Below, one piece after another: positions 6,952-19,700 of a DNA stretch of 39,743 nucleotides. Every line of letters begins with the position of its first letter. The first letter of the stretch is position 1. The notes below the pieces were generated by a model, which was not told where the DNA came from, made no database searches, and saw only the letters and a program-made list of their open reading frames with translations. This DNA is from an uncultured Lachnospira sp. Lineage in GTDB: Bacteria; Bacillota; Clostridia; Lachnospirales; Lachnospiraceae. A program made the translations under genes and the position numbers. The stretch spans positions 1 to 39,743 of the forward strand of contig CAMHLZ010000032.1 in the NCBI GenBank assembly GCA_946186125.1, read 5' to 3'.

Positions 6952-9900
6952 TTAATTTATTTCTGTTACAGAACCATCCTTAATTCCGTATGTTCCTGTT
7001 CCTATGTAGTAATTTGAAGCATTTCTGCTGTCCCAGTTACCGTTTCCGTCTGTGAAGCATACTGTCACTCCATCTGCTTCGCCTAAGTCGAAGTCAAATT
7101 TCCATCTGTAACCGTCCTGCTCCGTACTGTCTGCCATCTTAACTCCCGGTACTGATGTCCACTGTCCGCCGTTAATGCAGTAATGTACATATGCCTGTGA
7201 CCAGTTGTTATTATTGTAATAAAGTGTTGTAGTATTTGTGTCTACTACAGTAAATTCTAATGTTGCCGTTGCAGTCTGATCACATCCGTCATGAACATAA
7301 TATTCAATCGTATAATTTCCAGGCTCTGTCGGTGTCCATGTCTTTGAATAATGAGACCAGTAGTTATATGCGTCAATCTCTTTTCTTACACCATCTTTGA
7401 TAGCTGTAAATTTGTATGTGTTATAGCGATATCCGACTTCGTATTCAGTCTCTGCTGTCAATACAACCGGTGTACCTGCTTTGATAACATTTGATGCTGC
7501 ATTTGATGTAAATGATTTGATTGCTAATGGTTTTACAACAAAGTTTTCTATTGTCTTTGTAGCTATTTCACCTGTTATATTATCTTTTGCTTCTACAAAT
7601 AATGTATGTGTACCTATTATACTGTGATATGGATATTGTACACTCATAATACTTGACAAGCTGCCTGAATATGTATTGTACTGTCCATAACTGTCGCTTG
7701 AATAATATTTTACACCATTAAATATTGTACCGAATCTGTATGAATAATCTCCACTACCAAATCCTGCCTCAGCAATAAACTTAATATTTTGGTCTCCTAA
7801 GCCTATTATCATCGGCTTATCAATCGTAAATAATGTAACCTTGAATCCTAATTCTTCCACATTTCCATTTTTAATTCCGTATGTACCTTTATTTAAGAAA
7901 TAGTTCTGTCCATTTCGGCTGTCCCAGTCTCCATTTCCGTTATTAAAGCATACCTGGACATTTTCGCTGTTATCATATGCAAGCTGGATATCAAATTTCC
8001 ATGTATATTCTCCGACATCACTTGCTTCCATCTTTACGCCCGGCACATTTGTCCACTGTCCGTTCTGTGTCTTGTAGTGAATGTATGCGTTATCCCAGTT
8101 ACTGTTTGCATAGTATACAGTTGTCTTATCGCCAACTATGTCAAATTCCATGGTTTTCTCTGAATAATTCACATCATTCGCACTTACTTTAACCAGGTAT
8201 CTTCCAGCTTTTGACGGTGTCCAATTACAGCTTGGTGAAGCTGATACAACAAAAAATGACTCTGCTTCTCCTGTTAAAATATTTGTTATTTCCCATCTAT
8301 ATCCTAGCGGAACTCTTGAACAATATCCATTAAATCTGTTCTTTGATAATGCATTAAACTGTATCTCTGCTCCCATTTTCTGTGGTGAAGAAAGATTTGA
8401 TGTAATTTCCGTTATTTCAAACGGCTCTACCTCAATATCTGTCTCGACTGTGCAAGTTTTGCCTGTCGCATCTTTTACGACTACATTCAAATGATTTGTT
8501 CCTACGCCACTAAATCCTTCTGACGGATAGGCACCGTTATTTGGAGCGTATGCATCTGTATTTATAGAAAATCCGAAGAGATTCTCATTGTTTAATGTAA
8601 TTTCGCTGTCTGTTTTTCTGTCGTATTCCTGTCCGTTACTCTTTCTTGTATAAACGTAGCTGTATGTATATGGCGCTGTTCCGCCCTCTACTTTCATATT
8701 AACGTAGCTGAATGGATTACCACTTGACACCGATTTAATCTCTGCCTGAAGCGGATCCACATTTACTTTAATTAATTTAGTCTTTGTATTTGTCTCGCCA
8801 TTTTTGTCTGTGGCTGTAAGTTTTACTCTGTAGTATCCTGATGCATTTGGTGTAAATGCAAACTGACCGTTTGTATTCTGTGCAAGACTTCCTGCGTCCT
8901 CAACTGCCTCTGATTCATAGGAAAGGTCATACTTAATATTTCCGGCACTGTCTTTTGCGGCAGCTGCAACTGTAATCTGTCCGTTTACGAAATTTACGTC
9001 CATGCTTGAGATGTATGGTACTTCGTAGAGAGTGTATTCTTTCCTGTCATGAATAATATAAGTTTCATCTTTTGTTAAAGTAGTGTAAGGCTGTTGTATC
9101 CTGTATGCTTTTTTTTCTTTATTGTTAACAAAAACAATTTTATCGAGTGATGCAGACTCTTTTTTTCCACTATATGACATATACAGAAAATATTTATCAT
9201 ATGTAGCCCAATAATTTCTCACACTTTTAATAAATGTTACTTCGCAAGCACCATCCCTCTTACCTCTATAATTGACTCCGGATCTAAAAGCACTTTCACC
9301 TCCGACTGACAGTGTATGATTTTCATGATAATACGCAGTGCCATATTGATTAACAGATTCAAAATATAAACCTTTATCTTCAGCCGTGCAATTAATCTGA
9401 TAATACATAGCCGGTTCTTCATGATTGATATATTTTTCCATTCTGTCATCTTCTAATATAATCTCTGCCACATAATCTGCAATGGAAACTCTTTTTTCTC
9501 CTTCGCCTGTTCCTATCGCAGAATACTTTGATACAGCATTAAACGAATCATATGCCATCCATACAAAACCTGAATTTCCCCATGATGCGCCCCATGAGTT
9601 TACAACCTTAAATGCACCCATTTCTCCTGCTTCAAGGACACCATTGTTATTCAGGTCAACACCAATTTCGTCATCATATCCGACGATATTCATCGCATGA
9701 CCGCCCTTTTTGCTTGTTGACTTATTGGCACACGCAACTATAATTCTCTGATTTGCATATTTGCTGTTTTCTGATGTTAATGTACCATCAATATTGCTGT
9801 AATTAAACCAGTATGCATATGTTCCAAGTTGTAAGATACTTCCATTTGCAAGACACTGTTTGATAATAGCGATATCACTACTGTCTACGCCATCAGTCTG

Positions 9901-10443
9901 AATATCCTTATCTTCACGTGTCTTTCCACCTAAAATATACACATTTGCATCTGTTGCCCCAAGTTCAGCTTCCATGTAATCAGCTTCACAGTCTGCATAA
10001 AAATCATTACCAAGCATTCCACCTGATGATGTGAAATTTGTATTCGGGCATCTGTCTAATGTCAATGAGCCTTTTAACCATCCTACATTTGCATGTCCCC
10101 ACTTAGGCGAGAATGTGTTACTGTCATCTACTGCCCTGTCAAAATATTTGTTAAACATATACGTTTTGTTGTAATATTTGTCAGCCCAGGCAAGGCATGA
10201 ACCAATGCTTCCCTGATTTCCAATAGCAGGAAAATATTTTCCATTTTGACCTGTTGAATTATCTACTGCTGCCGGCAGTTCCCCTGCTGCCTGTGCCGCA
10301 ATTGCTTCCTCTATCTTTTCGTCTGCTGAATCTCCTGTCTCCTCTGCTTCTGCAGCAATTTCCTCTAAATCTTTTTCATCTAATCCCGTCCCATGTGTAA
10401 GGTCATCAGGGTCTAGTGATAATGTGCCATCTGACTCCTCCAC
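6952..10443 (-). CDS. Papain-like (C1A) cysteine peptidase with two CBM25 starch-binding modules, copy 1; frameshifted from its signal peptide
   Basis: A 1163-codon frame beginning at GTG 10443, which has no ribosome binding site. The papain catalytic set is present: 'NQGSIGSCLAWA' (Gln77, Cys83), 'KKGGHAMNIVGYDD' (His249) and 'VNSWGASWG' (Asn282); an EF-hand-like loop 'DLNNNGVLEAGE' lies between His and Asn. Ig/PKD-like domains follow, then two CBM25-type modules with 'VYYANSNWDNAYIHY' and 'LYYNNNNWSQAYVHY' starts, PGVKM and WDSRN motifs, the second at the C-terminus. The signal peptide is encoded just upstream in another frame (10413-10547). Compared with the intact paralogue at 28195, restoring one lost base between about 10441 and 10465 gives a product of equal length there. 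It is thus a recent pseudogene, a sequence error, or not secreted. Confidence 0.85.
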   Translation of the reverse strand: MEESDGTLSLDPDDLTHGTGLDEKDLEEIAAEAEETGDSADEKIEEAIAAQAAGELPAAVDNSTGQNGKYFPAIGNQGSIGSCLAWADKYYNKTYMFNKYFDRAVDDSNTFSPKWGHANVGWLKGSLTLDRCPNTNFTSSGGMLGNDFYADCEADYMEAELGATDANVYILGGKTREDKDIQTDGVDSSDIAIIKQCLANGSILQLGTYAYWFNYSNIDGTLTSENSKYANQRIIVACANKSTSKKGGHAMNIVGYDDEIGVDLNNNGVLEAGEMGAFKVVNSWGASWGNSGFVWMAYDSFNAVSKYSAIGTGEGEKRVSIADYVAEIILEDDRMEKYINHEEPAMYYQINCTAEDKGLYFESVNQYGTAYYHENHTLSVGGESAFRSGVNYRGKRDGACEVTFIKSVRNYWATYDKYFLYMSYSGKKESASLDKIVFVNNKEKKAYRIQQPYTTLTKDETYIIHDRKEYTLYEVPYISSMDVNFVNGQITVAAAAKDSAGNIKYDLSYESEAVEDAGSLAQNTNGQFAFTPNASGYYRVKLTATDKNGETNTKTKLIKVNVDPLQAEIKSVSSGNPFSYVNMKVEGGTAPYTYSYVYTRKSNGQEYDRKTDSEITLNNENLFGFSINTDAYAPNNGAYPSEGFSGVGTNHLNVVVKDATGKTCTVETDIEVEPFEITEITSNLSSPQKMGAEIQFNALSKNRFNGYCSRVPLGYRWEITNILTGEAESFFVVSASPSCNWTPSKAGRYLVKVSANDVNYSEKTMEFDIVGDKTTVYYANSNWDNAYIHYKTQNGQWTNVPGVKMEASDVGEYTWKFDIQLAYDNSENVQVCFNNGNGDWDSRNGQNYFLNKGTYGIKNGNVEELGFKVTLFTIDKPMIIGLGDQNIKFIAEAGFGSGDYSYRFGTIFNGVKYYSSDSYGQYNTYSGSLSSIMSVQYPYHSIIGTHTLFVEAKDNITGEIATKTIENFVVKPLAIKSFTSNAASNVIKAGTPVVLTAETEYEVGYRYNTYKFTAIKDGVRKEIDAYNYWSHYSKTWTPTEPGNYTIEYYVHDGCDQTATATLEFTVVDTNTTTLYYNNNNWSQAYVHYCINGGQWTSVPGVKMADSTEQDGYRWKFDFDLGEADGVTVCFTDGNGNWDSRNASNYYIGTGTYGIKDGSVTEIN

Positions 10444-10547
10444 ATTTGTACCATGTCTGCTTTTGCAGGCATTCCATTACTCATAAACGTCGTGCTAAAC
10501 ACTGACGCCGCAAGGAGTAATGCTAATACTTTCTTTGATTTTCTCAT
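10413..10547 (-). pseudogene. Detached signal-peptide frame of cysteine peptidase 1
   Basis: An AGGAGC site lies before ATG 10547. The frame encodes MRKSKKVLALLLAASVFSTT followed by 'FMSNGMPAKA', matching the signal peptide of the paralogue at 31386, then runs out of frame and stops at TAG 10413. It overlaps the peptidase frame, which is offset by one missing base. Together they show that a secreted precursor existed. Confidence 0.8.
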
Positions 10548-10580
10548 AATATTTGCTCCTTTCATTTTTAGCCGACGAGT

Positions 10581-10586
10581 ATTGTA
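10581..10586 (-). promoter_or_regulatory. Likely -10 box of cysteine peptidase 1 promoter
   Basis: TACAAT on the minus strand, 34 bp before the start codon, in the same relative place as in the three related surface genes. The TTTGTGC direct-repeat operator that precedes those three is absent here. Confidence 0.4.
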
Positions 10587-10672
10587 TCATAAATATAATA
10601 TTTTGTCATCCTCTTTTTTATAAAAGTGATAGAAATGTATCTTTGATGCCGGATTTTCAAATAAAACAAAGG

Positions 10673-10701
10673 CAGGTGCTGCCGCATTGCGACAACACCT
10701 G
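10673..10701 (-). terminator. Strong terminator after the 3051-aa gene
   Basis: A 13-bp stem with one wobble pair (CAGGTGTTGTCGC, loop AAT, GCGGCAGCACCTG on the minus strand), followed by CCTTTGTTTTATTT. It begins ten bases after the stop codon at 10711 and separates that transcript from cysteine peptidase 1. Confidence 0.85.
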
Positions 10702-10710
10702 TTTTTTGTT

Positions 10711-13700
10711 TTATTCTACCGTTATTCCATCCTCATCATAGTAACCACGTACCATGACTCCGTCTTCATTTTCTGTATATGCCTGCACAGTATAATAATA
10801 ATTTTTATCATCATCTGTTACATCTTCATACATCAGAGTATCTTCCCCTTCTATTTTCTTAATCATCATCCATTCATCATCTTTTGATGCTCTTCTGTAA
10901 ATGAAGTATCCTTTACTTCCTGTTACTTTTTTCCAATATACCTGTCTTTTTCTTGTTCCGGCAGGTATTATTACTTTTTCAAGAACCAGTATTTCAGGTA
11001 CGGTAGTGCCCTTTACTCCATCCGGATCAAAGGAACCTTCTACTGTCTTTCCATTTGTAGTCGTAGTTACATAGCCTCTTACGGTGTAACAATATTCTTT
11101 TCCAGGAATTACATTTTCATCTGTATAGCTGAAATATTCTGTATCTTCCGTTACCGTTCCGTCCACACGAGCTATCTCTTCCCAGCTTCCATCAACAGGT
11201 TTTCTGTAAACAATGTATCCGTCTGCAAGTATTTCAGGGAACCATGTAACATTCATTTTATCCGCTGCAAGTGATACCGCACCTATTATAATCGGTGCTT
11301 CCGGTGCAATGTATTCGCCAATCTCTTTCTCAGCATCTGCTGTCGTAGTATTGTCCTTATAATACATTCCTTCCGGATAAATAATTTCTTCTAAGTACTT
11401 CGCACCGCTGAATACATATGGACAAAGTTCCTGCACGCTTTGTGGTATTGCATATGTAGCATCTGTCCTGCCCGCAGGATATGCCATGATTTCTGTCATG
11501 TCTTTTCTAAACATTACTCCATCCACAGCAACATATTCTTTGTTTGCACTATTGACCTTTATCTCTGTGAGGCTCTTACATCCTGCAACCACTCCTGCTC
11601 CTATATCCGTAACAGTGTCCGGTATATTTATAGTTCTGATTCCTGAGTTCATAAATGCAAAATGATTTATTTTCTCTATTCCTCTCGGTATCACAACCTC
11701 TTTCACATTTGTTTTGTCTTTGAAAGCATTTTTTGCTATCTCTTTTACAGTTACTCCCAAATACTGTTTTGGTATCGTAACAGTATCTGCTGTTCCTGTA
11801 TATCCCATGACGCTTAAAGATGAATCATCACGGAAACTATATGTTAGTCCGTCTTCTGCAATTATCGGTGTATCATCTCCATAGGTAACATGTTTTGCGA
11901 TTTCTATATTATCAAGCACTGTATATGGTCTTGACATTACCATAATCGAATTCTGTCCGCCAAGGAAATTCTCTTCTGCCTGAACCACATCTCCATTTAC
12001 AACAAACGTCTTCATGGACGTACATCCTGTAAACAGGTTTGAGCCAAGTATCAGGAATTCGTCTCCTTTTTTCTTTCCAAACGTACCTACAATAACTGTT
12101 TTAAGTGAACTACAGTCTTTGAAACATTCGTCTCCTATTTCGTAGACACGGCTGCTGATTTCTACAGTTTTAAGTTTTCTATTACCTTCAAATGCATTTG
12201 CATCGATTCCGACTATGTCGTAACCTGCATAGTTATCTGGTATCTTGACGCTTTCTGTATCCGTCACTACCTTTGATATGTACAGCTCTGTACGTCCACC
12301 GTATCCTTCTACGGCTCTGTATGAGAAGTTGTCTTCCATTTCTACGAATTTGTAGCCGCTGTCGGTTGTGTAAGAGTATTCGTATTCGTATGTAAACGTA
12401 TCGAATAGCTTGAATTCCACTTTACCATCCAGCACTTTCTTAACTGACTTTGGATAATATACAGTTACTTTATTACGATTGTCTTTTTTACCAAAATTCG
12501 TACCTCTCGTATAATGGTCGTTTACATATTTTTTTATACCTTCAATATCTGAAGTACCATATTGATTCCACAAATTGTCATAATCCTCCGGCAGTAACCT
12601 CAATGTCTGTGGCAGGAATACCTCTTTCAAGTTCTTTGCATTTTCTAACACACAACCACCAATTTTTGTCACTCCATACGGGAATGTCATTGTCACAAAT
12701 CCTGTGTTTTCAAAAGCGTTGCTGCCTACTTCGGTAATATCCTCCGGCCAGATAATATTTTTTAAATTAGTACAGTTTGCAAACGCACCGCACGGTATAT
12801 CTACTGATCCCAAAAATTCTATACTCTCTATGCTTTCGCATCCGCTAAATACATAAGAGCCAAGTCCGGTAATATTCTCATGCAACGATTCTATCTGTAA
12901 CGCTTTACAATTATAGAAAGCTTTCCAGCCTATGCCCGTAACATTATATGGTATCTGAACATATGCCAATGCTGTACATCCATTAAACATCTCATTAGAT
13001 ATCTTAGATAAATTCTGCGAAATACTGATATAAGTCAGGTTTGTACAATTTTTAAATGCGCCTTCTAAAACCGTCTTTACCGCATCAGGCATGTATACTT
13101 TATTAACATTCTCATTTCCTATAAAGGCTTCTTTACCGATAGTCTCAACCGGCACACCGTATATTTCTGAAGGTATAAATACCGTTTCTTCACTTCCGAG
13201 ATATTTATTGATAACAATGTTTCCGTTTACATCAAATGAAATATCATAATCACTGTCTATTCCATCCAACAGGCGGAAGTTGATTCGGTTGTTGATTGCA
13301 TATTGCATTGCAACAGTATCACGGTAGCAATTGATTATCAATTTCTTAATTTTTACTTCACCAGAATAACGATATCCACCTGCTGCTTCAAAGACTCCGT
13401 TTCCTATCTTTTCTACACTCTCAGGAATCGTGATTTCTGATAAGTTGTTGCATCCTGAAAATACTGTATCTCCCAATTCACGTATTCCGGCTTCTAATAC
13501 AACTTTTGTCAATCTGTAATTTTGGCTAAATACGTTATCCGCAATTTTTCTGACATTATAACCATCTAACACAGCCGGTACTGTTAATTCAGTCGCCGAA
13601 CCTGTATATTCTCTTATGATAGCTTCGCCATTTTGCAATGTATAGACATAATCACCTGCTATATAAGTATTATGTCCCACAAAGATACAACGACTTCTGT

Positions 13701-16700
13701 CCGGGCAGGTATTTGCATATATTTCTGCCGTAGAGCCATATTCTCCATGGATGTATACCTTCTGCGTAGCCCTTTTAGGCGGATTACTGCCATATTTACC
13801 TGCATAAGTTTTCCAATCATATGCATAAGTTAACATATACTCACTAATATTACAATTAAAATTTTTTATGCTTATATGCTTAAGGTTAAGACAATCTGCA
13901 AAACACCTCTGTTCAATTGATGTAACACTTTCCGGAAATGTAATTTCTTCAATGCATGTAAATGCAAAAGCATATAATTTTACTGTTTCAAGCCCTTCAT
14001 TCAGTGTAATCTTCTTTAAAGTACTAGAACTAAACGCATTTTCACCAATAACTTTTAAGTTCTTTGGTGCCACAAATTCTTCTATACAGGTTCCTGCATA
14101 AGCACATTTTCCTATTTCCCTGACAGTATCAGGTAATTTGTAGCATTCCGGATTTTTAACATGGTTAAATGCATTGTCTCCGATAACTTCTACATTTTCA
14201 AATCCGGTAATTGTAAGTTCATCTGTGATGTAATGCACATCATCGAATGTATTGTAATTATACATTTCTAATAATTCTTCCGATATTAACTCCTGCGCTT
14301 CAAACGTAAGGTATGTACCTCCTGCATCCGCACCCCATCCGGGATATCCGGCAAACGGAGCAAAATATTTTACATTTTTTCCACCATAAAGCTTCTTAAG
14401 ATTATAACAATCCCTAAATGCATTGACTCTTTCCACGCCATCCGGTATATACATTTCTTCCAGACTATAATTTGCAAAAAATGCACACTCTCCTAAATAT
14501 GTCAAGTTTTTCGGGAGCGTCACATTTTTCAGCATAACATTAAATGAAAATGCAGAATCCCCTATGGACTTGACTGAATCCGGGAAAGTTATTTCTTCCA
14601 GGCTTATACAATGTTCAAATGTCCCATTAGGTATTGCTGTAACACCATCTTCTATAGTTAAGTTTTTCAGATAGTAACTTTTTCCAAATACATTTCCATT
14701 TTCACCTATTGCATCTGCAATAGTTTTTGTAAGAGTAAGTTCTGTGATACCTGTATCAGCAAATGCACTTTGTCTGATTTCTTTAATATTATCAGGTAGT
14801 TTTATCGTCTTAACATTTTTACAACCTTCGAATGCTCTATCCCATATAGTAACTAATTTATCATTTTTTGATAAATCAACCTTATCAAAACCGTTGCATC
14901 CTCTAAATGCTGCATCCTCAATTTCTTCAAGTTTTTTAAGCTTTGCGAAATTGATTTTTTCACATGTCAGTTTCTCGCAACCATCAAATGCTCCGTAACC
15001 TATCTTCTTTAAGCCTTTCATCTCATTGATATTAATATCTTTTAATTTGCTGCATCCTGCAAGGAAACAAGACGGTATCTCTTCCATTGTCACAGGAAGC
15101 TTACATATCTCCATGGCCTCAAATCCTGCAAAACAACCTCCTTTCGATATATATGTTTCCTCAAATCTCAGATTTAATGTACCAGATAAATCTACTTCCT
15201 TGATTTTTTTACAACCTACAAATGCTGCACCAATTATTAATTCAAGATTGGTTAAATCTTTAAAATTGACTGATGATATCTCATAACAACCGCCAAATGC
15301 TTGATCTCCAATGCATTTTATAGACGTTGGCAATACTAATTTATCGATTGAACAACACTCTAAAAATGCATGCCATGATATTTCTCTTAGCCGCGTACAA
15401 TCTGATAAATCAAGCCCCTCAAGTTTTTCACATCTATAAAAACTTTCAGGACCTATATACTCTAAATTATACAGGTTCGAAAAATCTACACTCTTCAAAT
15501 TTTCGCAACATGCAAATGTCCCTGCTCCAATCTCCCTTAATAACGGTGGTAATTTTATTTTTTCCAAAAATTCACCAAATCCACCCATTTCAGTTATTTT
15601 TGTGTTTGATAAGTCAACTTCCTTTAACAATTCACATCCATAACTTATCGAAGACATATATTCCAGATTACACAAATCATTAAAGTTAATACTCTCCAAC
15701 ATTTTACAATATGAAAATATCCCGTATTCCATTTTTCTTAAGCTTGAAGGAAATTCTATATTTTTTAATGAAATACAATTATAAAATGCCTCTTTACATA
15801 TACAATTGAGTTTTGTACATTGTTTCATATCGACATCTTTAAGTCCCTCACAATCCTTGAAAGCGCCTTGTCCCACTACAGTAAGATTTTTACACTTACT
15901 AAAATCCAAAGTCGTTAATTTTCTTTCACCAAAAAAACTATTATCTCCTATTGCCTCCAAAGTATCAGGGAAAGTAATCTTTGTCACAAAGTTTTTATCT
16001 GTCCAATCTTCATATACTATAGAATTTTCTTCTTCAGGTAAGACTTTTGATAACTTTGTAATCACACTGCATAATTCATCATAATAATACAAACGATTAC
16101 CACCATCATAACAATATGAATAATTATTATCTATTCCAATCTTTGTTACCTTTTTTCCATCTATATATGATGGAATGATTAATTCAGATGAATGCCCTTT
16201 GTATGCCGTTATTGTTACTGAATCCCCATCCGGATTAACAATATATTCATACTCTCCTGATTTTACAATAGAATTCTCATCCACAACTACTACTGTAAGT
16301 TCTGCTGTGGCAGTTGAATCAGGTGTCATAATCGTTATCTTAGAAACTCCTGTATTTTCTGAGTGAATTCCAATATTGTAACTATCTCCTATATTTGCTA
16401 CATATGCATTTGCAACATCCTCGTCGAATGAAATACAATTAACCTCCAATTCTCCCGGAATATTTGTTCTAAGATCAATATCCATACTATAATAAGTATT
16501 TTTCCTAATATGAATTATGCTCTTATCAAGCAATATTTCTGCATACTCATCTTCATACACATGCTCTGCTATCGCAGATTCTTTTCCGTCTTTTTTTGCC
16601 TGAAGATAGATGGTATCTCCCGACTTTAAGCTATTTAAAGTATATGTATATGTGCCATTACTGTCATCAACCCTGGTTGAATATGTATTTCCATTATGTG

Positions 16701-19700
16701 TAATGTATACCATTGAACCATATGGTGCATTTCCACGTATTGTCTTGTCCTTTCCAATCTTAGTTACTGTAGGCGGCACAAGCACCAATCTGTTTTTTGC
16801 TTCCTCTATTTTGTCCAGAAGTTCTATCGCTTCTGACACGTCCATTGAGTCTTCTCCGTCATTAATAATCTGCTCTGCTCTTAACAGATATCCATAGAGT
16901 TTGTTCCATGTCGCGTCTGTGTAATCCGTACTTGCCATTCCCCTGATGATGCGGATTTCTCTTTTTAATGTTTCATACTTTGACTCTACGATTGTAGCTT
17001 CTAATGTGTTTACATTTACATCAATCCATACTTCGCCTTTTAAATTGCTGATATCTGCTGTCTGCCATTTTCCCGGTCCGCCATTGACGATTATGCTATA
17101 ATTGTCTTCTGTATCTATGCAGACATAATAATATCCGTCTTTTCCTTTTTTGCTAAGTGGCGCTCCCGGCCAGTCGCCAAATATCATGTGAACGCTTCCG
17201 TCCCATGTCCAGCCGTATACGTATGGCATAGAGCCGTCACTTGTCTTGACGTGAATCTTTTTCTTTCCTTTGTCTTCTTCCTGTGTTGTCTCTTCCTGTG
17301 TTGTCTCTTCTTTTGTTGTTGTCTCTTTTGTTGTCTCCTCTTTTGTTGTCTCTTCTTTTGTTGTTGTCTCTTTTGTTGTCTCCTCTTTTGTTGTCTCTTC
17401 TTTTGTTGTCGTCTCTTTTGTTGTCTCCTCCTTCGTTGTCTCTTCTTTTGTGGTTGTCTCCTGTGTTGTAGTCTCTTTTGTTGTCTCTTCTTTCGTTGTA
17501 GTTTCTTCTTCGAATTTTTTGTCTGATAATTCGTATTTTAAGGTTTTTGTGTCTATCTTTATCCACATATTTCCCTTAAGGTTACTCATATCTACTGACT
17601 GCCATTTTCCTGAACCGCCATTTACGATTATGTTGTAGGCATCTGCCGCATTGATTTTTGTACAATAATATCCGTCGCTGTCTTTTTCATTTAACATCTT
17701 ACCCGGCCAGCCGCCTAATATCGGTTTGCTGGTTCCGTCATAAGTCCATCCGTATACATATGGTATAGAATTATCTGATGTCATTACATGAAGGGTGTAG
17801 TCGCCTTCTTCCTCTTCTTCAAACTTCTTTGTGTCTATCTGGCATTTTCCTGTGTTTGTATCGACTGATACCCACAGGTTGCCGTTTAAATCGAGCATGT
17901 CTGCGGTCTGTCCCCAGCTGCCGTTTACTATCATGTTATAGGTGCCTGTGGTATTTAACTGTACCGTATAGTATCCGTCAGCATCTTTTGTAGAAAGTGT
18001 TGCTCCCGGCCAGCCACCAATTATAGGAGTACTTGTTCCGTTATAAACCCATGCGTATATATTAGGCGCACTTCCATTGCTTGTCTTGACATGGAGTACA
18101 GGCTTATCCTTTTCTTCCTCCTCTTCTTCCTCTTCCTTCTTTTCTTCTTCTACAGTGTCTTTTGTATATTTCTTTGTTGATACATCAACCGTGTACCATA
18201 CTTCTCCGTTCTGGTTGGAAATGTCTGCTGTCTGCCATTTTCCTGAACCGCCGTTTACTATCATGTTATAAGCCGCTGTCGTATTAACTTCTGTCACATA
18301 GTAACCGTTTGAGTCTTTTGTTGTAAGAAGCGTTCCCGGCCAGCCGCCAAGCAATGTCGTCTGTGCACTGTCATTTGACCATGCATATACATAAGGTGCA
18401 TTTCCATCACTTAATTTTACATGTATCTTTGTGGTAGACGGAGCTGATGCCCCGGCAAGTTCTTCCTGTGATTTCGGTAAAATATCTCCGATAAGTATCG
18501 TTCCATTATCTCCTGAATCAAATGTTACAGAACCATTTTTTACCTTTGCTTCGGTGTCATCGTAATAGTTTATTACTTTCTCACCATCAGCAAATGCTTT
18601 GCTTACATCTACTGTTACTTTCTCATTTTTTTCTGCACCGGTGACTACTACTACCCTGTCTGTCACGCCTTTTTCTTCATAGAGTCTTACAAATCCGATT
18701 CCTGACGATACAGAAGTATCTACATTTTTTCCTGCTCCGATGGCAATGTGGTTCTTTCTAAATGTTCCAAGTTTTTGCCAGTGAGTTAATGTCTTTTCGT
18801 CTGCATCATATAAGTTCATGTCACTTCTTAATGCATGTGTTATGCTTCCATCAGCATCCGGTGTCTCGTATAAAGCATATGCTCTGTCTGTCTCATCACC
18901 ATAGAATATTTTTACTGCCTCCGGCATCATGAGTAATGATGAACCTAATGTTATCATATCTCCTCTGGTGAGTTTTGTATCTTTTGATGAGAATCCTGTT
19001 ACGGTATCTATGTTGTTCTCAGGCTTTTCTTCATTGTATTTTTGTAACGTAAGATTTCCCGTAATATTTTCCTCATCTTCTATCTCGGTACGTGAGATGT
19101 TAAATTCTAAATCATTCGAACTTGCACCTGCACTCTTTTTCCACTCCTTAAAAGATGCTTTACAGTTTTCAGTCCATTTTTTTAATGTCTCTGATTCTAT
19201 CTCTTCGTATCCGTTTATGTTGAATCCGTCAATTCCATGGGTTTTAATCCATTTGTAAACGTCTTCGCCTGCTGCAACTGCTTCTTTTGCATTTATCTCT
19301 AATACGATTTTTATGCCACGAAGGTGTGCCGCATTTATTAACCGGCTAAACTCTTCTTCTGTTCCATAGTTTGCATCCAGCTTTGTGTAGTCTGCCACAT
19401 GACTTCCGTCATATGCGTATTCTATGTATCCGCCGTCTGCTCTGGTATCTGATATGTGTCCTTTTTCCTGCTCGAACGGTGTGCTTAACACAAGCACGTT
19501 CACGCCCAAAGCGTCAAAGTATCCGTTTTCGATTTCCTGTGTGATTCCTACGAAGTCTCCGCCATGGAACGTTGCCCTATCGTCTCCTGTCTCTGCCTTA
19601 TCGTTTTTTCTTCCATACGAGTGGTCGTTGTCTTTGTTTCCGTTTTTGAATCTGTCGATTATTATTGAATATTCTGTCGCATTTTTCCATGAAAATGTGC

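Noticed and set aside
17188-17638. Long plus-strand and alternate-frame open frames (Val/Ser/Cys/Leu-rich)
   Set aside because: They are by-products of the Thr/Glu/Lys minisatellite in the 3051-aa gene and have no ribosome binding sites.
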